Below, piece by piece: positions 25,380-33,740 of a stretch of 64,000 nucleotides of DNA (within the stretch, counting starts at the first letter, position 1; every line of letters begins with the position of its first letter). The translations under genes were made by a program, and so were the position numbers. Under the pieces are notes generated by a model, which did no database searches, was not told the DNA's origin, and saw nothing but the letters and a program-made list of their open reading frames with translations. Origin of the DNA: Roseateles violae (GTDB taxonomy: Bacteria; Pseudomonadota; Gammaproteobacteria; Burkholderiales; Burkholderiaceae_C); contig NZ_JAUHHC010000005.1 in assembly GCF_030410485.1 (NCBI RefSeq), forward strand, positions 124,001 to 188,000. Direction: 5' to 3'.

Positions 25380-26359
25380 TGAGATCGCTGCGTTCCCTGG
25401 CCGCCAACGAGCAGATCGCGCTGCTGTTCCTGATCCTGTTCGGCCTGCTGATCCTGATCAGCATCGGCGGCACGCTTTATTCGCTGAAGGAGCGCGAACC
25501 CAGCCAGCGCCGCGACGACAACTGGCGCCAGTTCCGCCGCGACCTGAAGGCGATCTGGGTCGGCTCCTGCCTGTTCTGGGCCGCCTGGATCTCGGGCCCC
25601 GTCGGCGCGACCCTGCTGTTCGGCGTCTTCTCCTTCCTGGCGCTGCGCGAGTTCATCACCCTGATGCACACCACCCGCGCCGACCACCGCAGCCTGATCC
25701 TGGCCTTCTTCGTGCTGCTGCCGCTGCAGTACGTGCTGGTCGGCACGCGCCGCTTCGACATCTTCAGCGTGCTGATTCCGGTCTACGGCTTTCTCGCCAT
25801 TCCGGTCGCCAGCGCCTTGGCCGGCGATCCGCGCCACTATCTGGAGCGCAATGCCAAGATCCAGTGGGGCATCATGGTCTGCGTCTACGGGCTCTCGCAC
25901 GCGCCGGCCCTGCTGCTGCTGGACTTCAAGGGCTACGAGGGTCGCGGCGCCTTCCTGCTCTTCTTCCTGGTGATGGTGGTGGGCGTCGGCCAGATCGTCC
26001 AGCAGGTCGTCAGCCGCTCGCAGCGGCGCCGCCCGGTCGCGCGCCGCATCAGCCGCAGCTTCTCGCTGCAGTCCTGGTGGATCGGCGTGCTGGCCGCCGG
26101 CCTGACCGGCGCGCTGCTGTACTGGATCACGCCCTTCAAGGCCGGCCAGGCGCTGGTGATGGCCATCATCGCATCGGCCAGCGGCATGATGGGCGGGCTG
26201 GCGATGAAGGCGCTGAAGCGCGATGCCGGCGTCGTCTACTGGGGCAACCGCAGCTCGATCACCGGCGCGATCGGCCTGCTCGACCGCGTCGCGGTGATGT
26301 GCTTTGCCGCGCCGGTGTTCTTCCATTCGGTCCGCTGGTATTTCAAGGCAAGCATCTGA
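25379..26359 (+). CDS. Phosphatidate cytidylyltransferase (CDP-diglyceride synthase)
   Basis: This 326-residue protein has about eight membrane segments and the CdsA C-terminal signature in the form [20 protein letters not shown], then [18 protein letters not shown]. The family uses the Lys-Arg-Asp and Leu-Asp-Arg residues for Mg and CTP-dependent transfer to phosphatidate, giving CDP-diacylglycerol at the inner membrane. The usual isoleucine-aspartate-serine after LDR is replaced by Val-Ala-Val, and the spacer before LDR is longer than in E. coli CdsA, as in the subgroup paired with PlsC-like genes. It overlaps both neighbours by one base. Whether it replaces or supplements a housekeeping cdsA is unclear. 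Confidence 0.88.
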   Translation: MRSLRSLAANEQIALLFLILFGLLILISIGGTLYSLKEREPSQRRDDNWRQFRRDLKAIWVGSCLFWAAWISGPVGATLLFGVFSFLALREFITLMHTTRADHRSLILAFFVLLPLQYVLVGTRRFDIFSVLIPVYGFLAIPVASALAGDPRHYLERNAKIQWGIMVCVYGLSHAPALLLLDFKGYEGRGAFLLFFLVMVVGVGQIVQQVVSRSQRRRPVARRISRSFSLQSWWIGVLAAGLTGALLYWITPFKAGQALVMAIIASASGMMGGLAMKALKRDAGVVYWGNRSSITGAIGLLDRVAVMCFAAPVFFHSVRWYFKASI

Positions 26360-26907
26360 TGCGCATACTCGGTATCGATCCTGGTCTACAGACAACGGGC
26401 TTTGGTGTCATCGACGCCGAGGGCCCGCGGCTCGCCTATGTCGCCAGCGGCACCATCAAGACCAGCGCGGTTGCGGCCGGCGATCTGCCGGCGCGGCTGA
26501 AGATCCTGTTCGACGGCGTGCGCGAGGTCGTCGCGCGCTACCAGCCGCAATGCGCGGCGGTCGAGATCGTCTTCGTCAACGTCAATCCGCAATCGACCCT
26601 GCTCTTGGGCCAGGCGCGCGGCGCGGCGCTGACCAGCCTGGTCTCCTGCGATCTGCCGGTGTCGGAGTACACCGCGCTGCAGATGAAGAAGGCCGTGGTC
26701 GGCCACGGCCATGCGAAGAAGGAGCAGGTGCAGGCCATGGTCAAGCGCCTGCTGAATCTGCCCGCCGAGCCCGGCAAGGATGCGGCCGATGCGCTGGGCC
26801 TGGCGGTCATGCATGCGCATGCCCGCGTGTCCTTCGACGCGATGAGCCGCAGCACGACGCTGCAGCGGCGCCAGCACGCGCAGTTCCGCGGCGGCCGCAC
26901 CTACTGA
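26359..26907 (+). CDS. ruvC: Holliday junction resolvase RuvC
   Basis: This 182-residue endonuclease cleaves Holliday junctions together with RuvAB. The family marks are the N-terminal [16 protein letters not shown] with the first catalytic aspartate (Asp7), the glutamate in [17 protein letters not shown] and the final acidic pair in [16 protein letters not shown]. The start codon overlaps the stop of the CDP-diglyceride synthase gene (TGATG), so it is translated in the lipid-gene unit. ruvA and ruvB are not in the window. Length is normal (173-180). Confidence 0.97.
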   Translation: MRILGIDPGLQTTGFGVIDAEGPRLAYVASGTIKTSAVAAGDLPARLKILFDGVREVVARYQPQCAAVEIVFVNVNPQSTLLLGQARGAALTSLVSCDLPVSEYTALQMKKAVVGHGHAKKEQVQAMVKRLLNLPAEPGKDAADALGLAVMHAHARVSFDAMSRSTTLQRRQHAQFRGGRTY

Positions 26908-26928
26908 TCGATCTGCAGGAGGCAAGCG

Positions 26929-27543
26929 ATGTTCGGCATTGCAGACTACGGCGCCTTTGTCATCGCCATCATCGTCTTCCTGGCCATTCCAGGCCCCGGA
27001 AATCTGGCCCTGATCTCGTCCACCGGCAAGGGCGGCCTGCGCGGCGGCCTTGCCGCGACGCTGGGCGTGATCGCCGGCGATCAGGTGCTGATGTGGCTGG
27101 CCGTGGCCGGCGTCGCCGCCCTGCTGGCCGCCTACCCGGCCGCCTTCGCCGCCGTGCAGTGGCTGGGCGCCGCCTATCTGGCCTGGCTGGGCCTGAAGAT
27201 GCTGCTGGCCAAGCCGGGCAGCGGCCCGGTGCTGGAGATCCGGCCGCGCCAGTATTTCCAGCAGGCGCTCTTGATCACCTTGCTGAACCCCAAGGCCATC
27301 GTCTTCTACATGGCCTTCTTCCCGCTCTTCGTCGACCCTGCCCGGCATCTGGGCCTGCCGACCTTTGCCGCCATGGCCGCGACGATCGCGGCCCTGACCT
27401 TCGCCTACGGCCTGATCGTCACCCTGCTGACCCTGCATCTGGCCGCAGGCCTGAAGCGAAACCCGGCCATTTCCCGCGCACTCGAGAAGCTGGCCGGGCT
27501 GGTGCTGATCGGCTTCGGGATCAGGCTGCTGCTGTCGCGCTGA
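26929..27543 (+). CDS. LysE/RhtB family exporter
   Basis: This 204-residue inner-membrane protein has six hydrophobic segments and the LysE marks AIPGPGNLALIS (PGPG, residues 19-26), GVIAGDQVLMWLA and LLITLLNPKAIVFYMAFFP. AGGAGG sits 7 nt upstream of the ATG. It exports amino acids or similar small metabolites; the substrate is unknown. It lies 21 bp after ruvC and may be read from the same transcript. It shares only family-level similarity with the exporter at 12706. Confidence 0.92.
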   Translation: MFGIADYGAFVIAIIVFLAIPGPGNLALISSTGKGGLRGGLAATLGVIAGDQVLMWLAVAGVAALLAAYPAAFAAVQWLGAAYLAWLGLKMLLAKPGSGPVLEIRPRQYFQQALLITLLNPKAIVFYMAFFPLFVDPARHLGLPTFAAMAATIAALTFAYGLIVTLLTLHLAAGLKRNPAISRALEKLAGLVLIGFGIRLLLSR

Positions 27544-27631
27544 ACGCTCGCCCCGGCAGCGGCGGCGCCGGTTATGCCCGCCGCTCAAGACGGAATGCGG
27601 CGCGCACGCGACGTTTTCGATAATCGCCGCC

Positions 27632-29110
27632 ATGTCGCCGCTGCTGCTGCTTGCCTTCGTTCTTGCCTATTTCGTCCTGCTGCTGATCGTCGCCTGGCTC
27701 AGCTCGCGCGGCGCCGACAACGAGAGCTTCTTCATCGGCAACAAGAGCAGCCACTGGATGCTCGTCGCCTTCGGCATGATCGGCACCTCGCTGTCGGGCG
27801 TCACCTTCATCAGCGTGCCGGGCGCCGTGGGCGCCACCGCCTTCAGCTATTTCCAGATCGCGCTGGGCCAGTTCATCGGCTACTTCGTCATCGCCTATGT
27901 GCTGCTGCCCTTGTACTACCGGCTCAATCTGAGCTCGATCTACGTCTTCCTGCGCGGGCGCCTGGGGCCGCGCGCCTACCAGACCGGCGCCGGCTTCTTC
28001 ATGGTCTCGCGCACCCTGGGCGCCACCGCGCGCCTCTACCTGGTCGTCAAGATCCTGCAGGAGCTGATCCTCGAGCGCCTGGGCCTGCCCTTCTGGCTGA
28101 CGGCGCTGGTGATCCTGCTGATGATCCTGGCCTACACCTTCGAGGGCGGCGTCAAGACCATCGTCTGGACCGACACCTTGCAGACCAGCGGCATGCTGCT
28201 GGGGCTCGTGATCTGCGTCGTCTACCTGCTGCGCGGGCTGGACCTGAGCCTGGGACAGAGCCTGCGCGAGCTCGACGCGGCCGGCCTGTCGACGATCTTC
28301 GTCGGCGACCCCAACAGCCGCTTCTTCTTCGCCAAGCAGATCCTGGCCGGCATCTTCATCAGCATCGCGATGACCGGCATGGACCAGGAGATGATGCAGA
28401 AGAACATCTCGGTCAGGCGCCTGGCCGATTCGCAGAAGAACGTGATCACGCTGAGCCTGATCATGCTGGTCGTGGTGCTGCTCTTCCTCTTCCTGGGCGG
28501 GCTGCTGCAACTGTTCGCAACGCAGCAGGCCATGGCCGAGCGCGGCGACCAGCTGTTTGCCGCCGTGGTGCTGGGCCATCTGCCGGCCTGGGTGCAGCTG
28601 GTCTTCGTGCTGGCGCTGATCTCGGCGCTGTTCCCGAGCGCCGACGGCGCCATCACCGCGCTGACCTCGAGCTTCTGCATCGACCTCCTGGGCCTGCAAC
28701 GCCGCCAGGACTGGAGCGAGGCGAAGAAGACCGCCGTCCGCCGCCGCGTGCACCTGAGCTTCGCCGCCGTCTTCCTGCTCCTGGTGCTGGTGTTCCGCTG
28801 GGTCGACAACCCCAGCATGATCGGCCTGATTCTGAAGCTGGCCGGCTATACCTATGGACCGCTCTTGGGCCTGTTCGCCTTCGGCCTGCTGACCCGGCGC
28901 CAGCCGCGCGACGGCTGGGTGCCGCTGGTCGCGATCGCCGCGCCGCTGCTGTGCTGGCTGATCGACAGCCGCCAGCGCGCCCTGTTCGGCGCCTACGAGA
29001 TCGGCCTGGAGCTGCTGCTGCTGAACGGTGCGCTGACCTTCGCCGGCCTCTGGCTGATCTCGTCCCGGCCTCAGCGCGCCAGCCTGGCGTCCAGCTCGGC
29101 CAGGCTCTGA
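27632..29110 (+). CDS. Sodium:solute symporter (SSS family)
   Basis: This 492-residue inner-membrane protein has about 13 hydrophobic segments. SSS-family landmarks include FGMIGTSLSGVTFISVPGAVG (residues 48-68, sodium and substrate site region), GFFMVSRTLGATARLY and YTFEGGVKTIVWTDTLQT, then LFPSADGAITALTSSF. It imports an organic solute with sodium. The exact substrate is not predictable; this subgroup is often annotated only as symporter. GATAAT shortly before the ATG (around 27618) may be a -10 box with a very short leader. Its last 40 bp overlap the convergent gene at 29071. Confidence 0.92.
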   Translation: MSPLLLLAFVLAYFVLLLIVAWLSSRGADNESFFIGNKSSHWMLVAFGMIGTSLSGVTFISVPGAVGATAFSYFQIALGQFIGYFVIAYVLLPLYYRLNLSSIYVFLRGRLGPRAYQTGAGFFMVSRTLGATARLYLVVKILQELILERLGLPFWLTALVILLMILAYTFEGGVKTIVWTDTLQTSGMLLGLVICVVYLLRGLDLSLGQSLRELDAAGLSTIFVGDPNSRFFFAKQILAGIFISIAMTGMDQEMMQKNISVRRLADSQKNVITLSLIMLVVVLLFLFLGGLLQLFATQQAMAERGDQLFAAVVLGHLPAWVQLVFVLALISALFPSADGAITALTSSFCIDLLGLQRRQDWSEAKKTAVRRRVHLSFAAVFLLLVLVFRWVDNPSMIGLILKLAGYTYGPLLGLFAFGLLTRRQPRDGWVPLVAIAAPLLCWLIDSRQRALFGAYEIGLELLLLNGALTFAGLWLISSRPQRASLASSSARL

Positions 29111-29934
29111 ACGGCCATCACGCGATCCGCCTCGGGCAGCCGCGCCAGCAGGGCCGCCATCTGTTCGCGCGCCTGCCGGGCCAGGGCCGGATCACGCCCG
29201 GCATGGGCGGCGCGCGCGATCGCCTCGTGGGCGAAGAAGCGCTCGAAGGCGTCGGCGCCCTGCTCTTCGCAGATCCGCAGGCATTGCCTCGCATGGGCCA
29301 GCGCCTGTTCGGCCCGGCCGGCCGCCGCGGCGCACAACGCCAGCTGCCATTCGGCGCGCTCGCGCTCGAGCCAGCCACCGGCGTGCGTCCAGGCCGCCAG
29401 CGCCAGCGCGGCCGCATCCAGCATCAGCGTGTCGTAGTCGGCGTCGCCGCCGCGGTGGTAATAGCGCAGATCGCCGGCCACATTATTGGCGAGCGCGGCC
29501 AGGGCCTTCTGCGCGGCGGCATCGTTGCCGGCCTCGCCGGCCTGTGCCTGGGCGGCGTCGAGCAGGCGCCGCGCCCCGGCCAGATCGCCGCGACGCGTGC
29601 GCGCCAGCGCCGCGTTGTAATGCGCACGCACCCGCTCGGCCGGCGCCAGGTCTTGCCAGAGCGGCGATTCGCCGGCCGTCAGCGAAAGCGCCGCCGCGAT
29701 GCGCTGCAGCGCCGGCCGCAGCGCCGCCCGTTCGGGCAGGGCCGCCAGCAGCTCGCGCAGGGCCGCGCCATCGGCCAGATGACCCAGCAGCACATGCTCG
29801 GCCGTGCGCAGCAGCGCCAGCAGCTCCTCGTCACCGGCCTTGGCGGTCAGCGACAGCGCCTCGGCCAGCGTGGCGGCGGCCGCGGCGGGCTGCTCAGCAT
29901 GCTGGTCGAGCGCGCGGTTAAGCAAATCCTGCAT
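29071..29934 (-). CDS. Alanine-rich helical-repeat protein of unknown function
   Basis: This 287-residue protein is almost entirely helical with a repeat rhythm like tetratricopeptide (TPR) or solenoid proteins, for example RVRAHYNAALARTRRGDLAG and GRAEQALAHARQCLRICEE. No signal peptide or membrane segment is present, so it is cytosolic. The ATG at 29934 is preceded by GGGAG. It diverges from the ABC exporter pair at 30017 across an 82-bp spacer that contains a perfect 14-bp palindrome. Its 3-prime end overlaps the symporter gene. Function unknown; a scaffold or regulatory role is possible for such repeats. Confidence 0.75.
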   Translation of the reverse strand: MQDLLNRALDQHAEQPAAAAATLAEALSLTAKAGDEELLALLRTAEHVLLGHLADGAALRELLAALPERAALRPALQRIAAALSLTAGESPLWQDLAPAERVRAHYNAALARTRRGDLAGARRLLDAAQAQAGEAGNDAAAQKALAALANNVAGDLRYYHRGGDADYDTLMLDAAALALAAWTHAGGWLERERAEWQLALCAAAAGRAEQALAHARQCLRICEEQGADAFERFFAHEAIARAAHAGRDPALARQAREQMAALLARLPEADRVMAVQSLAELDARLAR

Positions 29935-29970
29935 GGGGCGACTCCCGTCCGGACTGGCCCGGACCCGGGG

Positions 29971-29984
29971 CGATTCTAGAATCG
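29971..29984. promoter_or_regulatory. Perfect 14-bp palindrome in a divergent spacer
   Basis: CGATTCTAGAATCG is fully self-complementary and lies 37 bp from the helical-repeat start and 33 bp from the ABC exporter start. It includes TAGAAT, a plausible -10 for the plus direction. It could be an operator for a dimeric regulator acting on both genes. Confidence 0.45.
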
Positions 29985-30016
29985 GCACCCCGACCCGCTG
30001 TGCCCTCCTTTTCCCG

Positions 30017-31771
30017 ATGTCCCTGACCCAGATGCTCGCCGGCTTCCTGCGCCGGCATTGGCGCGCCTATGCCGCCGCCGCGCTGATGCTGGCCAGCATC
30101 GCGCTGCTGACCGTCTGGATCCCGCGCCAGGTCGGCCAGGTCGTCGACGGCCTGGTTGCCGGCCGGCTGCGGGGCCAGGACTTGCTGATCGAGCTGGGCC
30201 TGCTGGTCGGCGCCGGCCTGGCCATCTATCTCTTGCGGGTCGGCTGGCGGCTGGCGCTGTTCGCCGCCGCCTACCGGCTCGGTCAGCAGCTGCGCACGCG
30301 GCTTTACGCGCGGCTGAGCCTGCAGGGCCCGGCCTTCTTCCAGAGCAAGCGCACCGGCGACCTGATGGCGCTGGCGACCAATGACATCGATGCGGTCGAG
30401 ATGGCCGCCGGCGAGGCGCTGCTGGCCGCCTTCGACGGCTCGCTGACCCTGATCCTGGTGCTGGCGATGATGACGGCCGGCGTCGACTGGCGGCTGGGCC
30501 TGGCCGCGCTGGTCCCCTTCCCGCTGATGGGCTTCGCCTTCTGGCGCATCTCCGACCATGTGCACAGCGCCTGGAAGAGCTCGCTGGACCGCTTCTCGCT
30601 GGTCAACCAGCATGTGCAGGAAGGCCTGGCCGGCGTGCGCACCGTGCGCGCGCTGGGTCTGGTCGAGCGCAATGCGCGCCAGTTCGCCGAGCTGGCCGAC
30701 AGCGCCGGTGAGGCCAGTTATCAGGCGCAGCGCTGGGAGGCGGCCTACGAGCCCGCCGTCGGCATGACCCTGGGCGCGGCCATGGTCATCGCGCTGGGCC
30801 TGGGCGGCTGGCTGGTGCAGCGCGAGGAATTGACGATCGGCCAGCTGACCGCCTTCACCATGTACCTGGGCCAGCTGATCTGGCCGATGTTCGCCGCCGG
30901 CTGGGTGCTGTCGCTGCTGGAGCGCGGCCGCGCGGCCTGGGGGCGGCTGGCGCCGGTGCTGGAAGCGCCGCTGAGCCTCGCCGACGGCGGCAGCGCCGCG
31001 CTGCCGGCACGCGCCGAGATCCGCTTCGAGGCCTTGCGCTTCGGCTATCCGGAAGCGGCGCGGCCGGCGCTCGATGGCGTCAGCCTGCAGCTGCGGCCGG
31101 GCCAGACCCTGGGCCTGGTCGGCCCGACCGGCGCGGGCAAGTCGACGCTTCTGCGCCTGTTGCTGCGCCAGTTCGAGCCGGACCAGGGCCAGATCTTGAT
31201 CGACGGCCGGCCGCTGCCGGAATTCCGCCTGCAGGCGCTGCACGCGGCCATCGCCTGGGTGCCGCAGGAGCCCTTCCTGTTCTCGGCCTCGATCGCCGAC
31301 AACATTGCGCTGGCCAGGCCCGAGGCAACGCGCGAGCAGATCGAACAGGCGGCCCGGCTGGCCGCCATCCACGACGATATACGGCGTCTGCCGAAGGGCT
31401 ACGACACCGAGGTCGGCGAGCGCGGCGTCAGCCTGTCCGGCGGCCAGCGCCAGCGCGTGGCGATTGCCCGCGCGCTGCTGTCCGACGCGCCCATCCTGCT
31501 GCTGGACGATGCGCTGTCGGCCGTCGACACCGGCACCGAGACGCAGATCCTCGAACACTTGCGCGAACTGCGTGCGGCAAGGACCGAGCGCAGCGTCATC
31601 ATCGTCAGCCACCGGCTCAGCGCGGTGATGGACGCCGACCATATCGCCGTGCTGCGCGGCGGCCGCATCGCCGAGCAGGGCCGCCACGAAGAATTGCTGG
31701 CCGCCGGCGGCTGGTATGCCTCGCAATGGCGCTATCAACAACTCGAGGCCAGCATCGATGCAGAAGCCTGA
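30017..31771 (+). CDS. ABC exporter half-transporter, MdlA-like (degenerate ATPase half)
   Basis: This 584-residue protein has six N-terminal membrane helices (ABC type 1 exporter fold, residues 1-310) and a nucleotide-binding domain with Walker A GPTGAGKST, Q-loop WVPQEPFLF, signature LSGGQRQR, Walker B LLLDDALSAVD and switch His in VSHR. The catalytic glutamate after Walker B is aspartate, the mark of the degenerate half in heterodimeric exporters. It overlaps the second half-transporter gene by 14 bp, so the two form one complex, as in MdlAB or TmrAB. Such exporters move drugs, peptides or lipids. The substrate is unknown. Confidence 0.92.
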   Translation: MSLTQMLAGFLRRHWRAYAAAALMLASIALLTVWIPRQVGQVVDGLVAGRLRGQDLLIELGLLVGAGLAIYLLRVGWRLALFAAAYRLGQQLRTRLYARLSLQGPAFFQSKRTGDLMALATNDIDAVEMAAGEALLAAFDGSLTLILVLAMMTAGVDWRLGLAALVPFPLMGFAFWRISDHVHSAWKSSLDRFSLVNQHVQEGLAGVRTVRALGLVERNARQFAELADSAGEASYQAQRWEAAYEPAVGMTLGAAMVIALGLGGWLVQREELTIGQLTAFTMYLGQLIWPMFAAGWVLSLLERGRAAWGRLAPVLEAPLSLADGGSAALPARAEIRFEALRFGYPEAARPALDGVSLQLRPGQTLGLVGPTGAGKSTLLRLLLRQFEPDQGQILIDGRPLPEFRLQALHAAIAWVPQEPFLFSASIADNIALARPEATREQIEQAARLAAIHDDIRRLPKGYDTEVGERGVSLSGGQRQRVAIARALLSDAPILLLDDALSAVDTGTETQILEHLRELRAARTERSVIIVSHRLSAVMDADHIAVLRGGRIAEQGRHEELLAAGGWYASQWRYQQLEASIDAEA

Positions 31772-33524
31772 GCACGACGACACGCAACGCGAGCGGCCCT
31801 GGTCCTCGGTCGGCCTGCTGCTGGAATCGGCGGCGCCGGAGCGGCCGCAGCTTTGGCGCGGCCTGGCCTGGCTCTGCCTGGCCGCCGGCCTGGAGGCGCT
31901 GGGCCCCATCATCGGCAAGCATTTCATCGACGCGCATCTGCTGCCGCGCCAATTCGACGCGGCGGCGATGGGCGCGCTGCTGCTCGCCCTGCTGATCAGC
32001 GGCTGGGCCTCGAGCTGGATCCGCTATGCGCAGCTGACGCGCATGGCCGGCATCGCGCGACGCTCGGTGCTGCGCCTGCGCGAGCGCGTCTATGCCCATG
32101 TGCTGGCGCTGCCGATGGCCTTCTTCGACAAGGCGATCACCGGCCAGCTGGTCAGCCGCGTCACCAACGACACCGAGGCGGTCAACACCCTGTACCGCCA
32201 GGTGCTTTATGTGATGCTCGATTCCAGCATCGTCGTGCTGGGCTCCATCGTCGCGATGGCCTGGCTGGACTGGCGGCTGATGCTGATCGTCGCGACCCTG
32301 ATCCCGGCGATGCTGATCATCATCAGCGCCTACCAGCGGCTCAGCGCGCCGGCGGTGGCGCGGCAGCGCCAGCTGCGCAGCGAGATCAATGCGCAGATGG
32401 CCGAGAGCATGGCCGGCATGGCCGTGCTGCAGGCCGCCGGCGCGGCGCCGCGCTTCGGCCAGCGCTTCGAGGCGACCAACGAGGCCCATTTCGGCGGCCG
32501 CGTGGCCGAGCTGCGCGCCAATGCCTGGCTCTTGCGGCCGGCGCTGGACCTGTTGAACGTGCTGCTGCTGGTGACCGTCATCTATGGCTTCGGCCGGCGC
32601 GAGCTGTCGGGGCTGGAGGTCGGCCTGCTCTACGCCTTCCTCAGCTATGTCGCCCGCGTCGTCGAGCCGCTGATCCAGATCACCATGCAGTTCGGCCAGC
32701 TGCAGCAGTCGATGGTGGCCGCCGCGCGTGTGCGCAGCCTGCTGCAACAGCATGCGCCGGCTTCGCAAGCGACGACCGGCCGCCGCATCGCCAGCGGCGA
32801 GATCGCGATCGAGCATCTGAGCTTCGGCTACGACGCCGAGCGGCCGGTGCTGCACGAGCTGAATCTGCGGATCCCGGCCGGCAGCTTCATCGGCATCGTC
32901 GGCCACACCGGCAGCGGCAAGTCGACCCTGATGGCTCTGCTGCTGCGCTTCTACGCCGCGCAGACCGGCCGCATCACGGTCGACGGACTGCCTCTGGCCA
33001 GCATCCCGGACGAGAGCTTCCGTGCCGCGGTCGGCCTGGTGCCGCAGGAGCCCTATCTGATGGCGGCCAGCGCACGCGAGAACATCGCCATGGGCCGCGC
33101 GATCGACGAGGCGCAGATCGTCGCAGCGGCCAAGGCGGCGCGCATCGACGACTTCCTCAGCGGCCTGCCGCAGGGCTACGACACCCTGCTCGGCGAGGGC
33201 GGCGCCCGCGTCTCGACCGGCCAGAAGCAGCTGATCGCGATGGCACGCGCGCTGGCCGGCGCGCCGACCATCCTCTTCCTCGACGAGGCGACCTCCAATA
33301 TCGACAGCGCCACCGAGCGCATCGTCGGCGAGGCGTTGCAGGCCCTGCGCGGCCGGGTGACCATCGTCGCGATCGCCCACCGCCTGTCGACCATCCGCGA
33401 GGCCGACCAGATCATCGTGCTGAACCACGGCCATCTGGCCGAACGCGGCAGCCATGCCGAGCTGATGTTCCACGAGGGCGGGCTCTACCAGCGGCTGGTG
33501 CAGCTGCAGGCGCTGGAGGACTGA
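31758..33524 (+). CDS. ABC exporter half-transporter, MdlB-like (catalytic ATPase half)
   Basis: This 588-residue protein has six membrane helices (about residues 30-320) and a nucleotide-binding domain with Walker A GHTGSGKST, VPQEPYLMAAS, Walker B LFLDEATSNID with the normal glutamate, and switch His in IAHR. Its signature loop is STGQKQ instead of LSGGQ, so it is the partner whose signature is degenerate. Together with the protein at 30017, one composite site has consensus residues and one does not, as known for asymmetric ABC exporters. A stem-loop region (33558-33585) after the stop could end the transcript. Confidence 0.93.
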   Translation: MQKPEHDDTQRERPWSSVGLLLESAAPERPQLWRGLAWLCLAAGLEALGPIIGKHFIDAHLLPRQFDAAAMGALLLALLISGWASSWIRYAQLTRMAGIARRSVLRLRERVYAHVLALPMAFFDKAITGQLVSRVTNDTEAVNTLYRQVLYVMLDSSIVVLGSIVAMAWLDWRLMLIVATLIPAMLIIISAYQRLSAPAVARQRQLRSEINAQMAESMAGMAVLQAAGAAPRFGQRFEATNEAHFGGRVAELRANAWLLRPALDLLNVLLLVTVIYGFGRRELSGLEVGLLYAFLSYVARVVEPLIQITMQFGQLQQSMVAAARVRSLLQQHAPASQATTGRRIASGEIAIEHLSFGYDAERPVLHELNLRIPAGSFIGIVGHTGSGKSTLMALLLRFYAAQTGRITVDGLPLASIPDESFRAAVGLVPQEPYLMAASARENIAMGRAIDEAQIVAAAKAARIDDFLSGLPQGYDTLLGEGGARVSTGQKQLIAMARALAGAPTILFLDEATSNIDSATERIVGEALQALRGRVTIVAIAHRLSTIREADQIIVLNHGHLAERGSHAELMFHEGGLYQRLVQLQALED

Positions 33525-33740
33525 GCCGCCGGACAGCAAGAATCGGCCGTTAGGGCAAGGCCCGGCACCGGGCTTGAAGCCCGCCCTTCGAACGATCGCA
33601 TATTTTCGGTGACGCAATTCACGCTTTGTCACAGCAACTCCACAATCCCCCTGAAGTGGGGTCGGGTCTGAACCGATAAGGTTCGGGACAAGCGGGACGC
33701 TCCCATCGTTGATAGAGGCGCCGTCCCGTGGGAGCCCCAC
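33525..33740 (+). promoter_or_regulatory. Structured leader upstream of the GGDEF-EAL gene
   Basis: This 216-bp gap carries several inverted repeats: a GC stem after the ABC gene (GCCCGG-CA-CCGGGC and CGGGCTT-G-AAGCCCG, 33560-33585), CCCC-N6-GGGG (33648-33661), GAACC-GATAA-GGTTC (33670-33684), CGGGAC paired with GTCCCG (33693-33698, 33723-33728), and GCTCCCA paired with TGGGAGC (33699-33705, 33729-33735). The last arm contains the ribosome binding site GGGAG. AAGTGGGG (33654-33661) is also complementary to the bases covering the TTG start (33735-33742). The two stems ending at 33728 and 33735 have no linkers and probably exclude each other. It does not match the conserved c-di-GMP riboswitch core. 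Confidence 0.55.

Noticed and set aside
33693-33735. Stable H-type pseudoknot from the two abutting stems
   Set aside because: The linkers between the stem halves are zero-length, so both stems can hardly form together; alternative folding is more plausible.
33525-33740. c-di-GMP riboswitch (GEMM-I or GEMM-II) upstream of the GGDEF-EAL gene
   Set aside because: The conserved core and tetraloop-receptor elements are missing. Only generic inverted repeats and ribosome-site pairing are visible, so it is reported as a structured leader instead.
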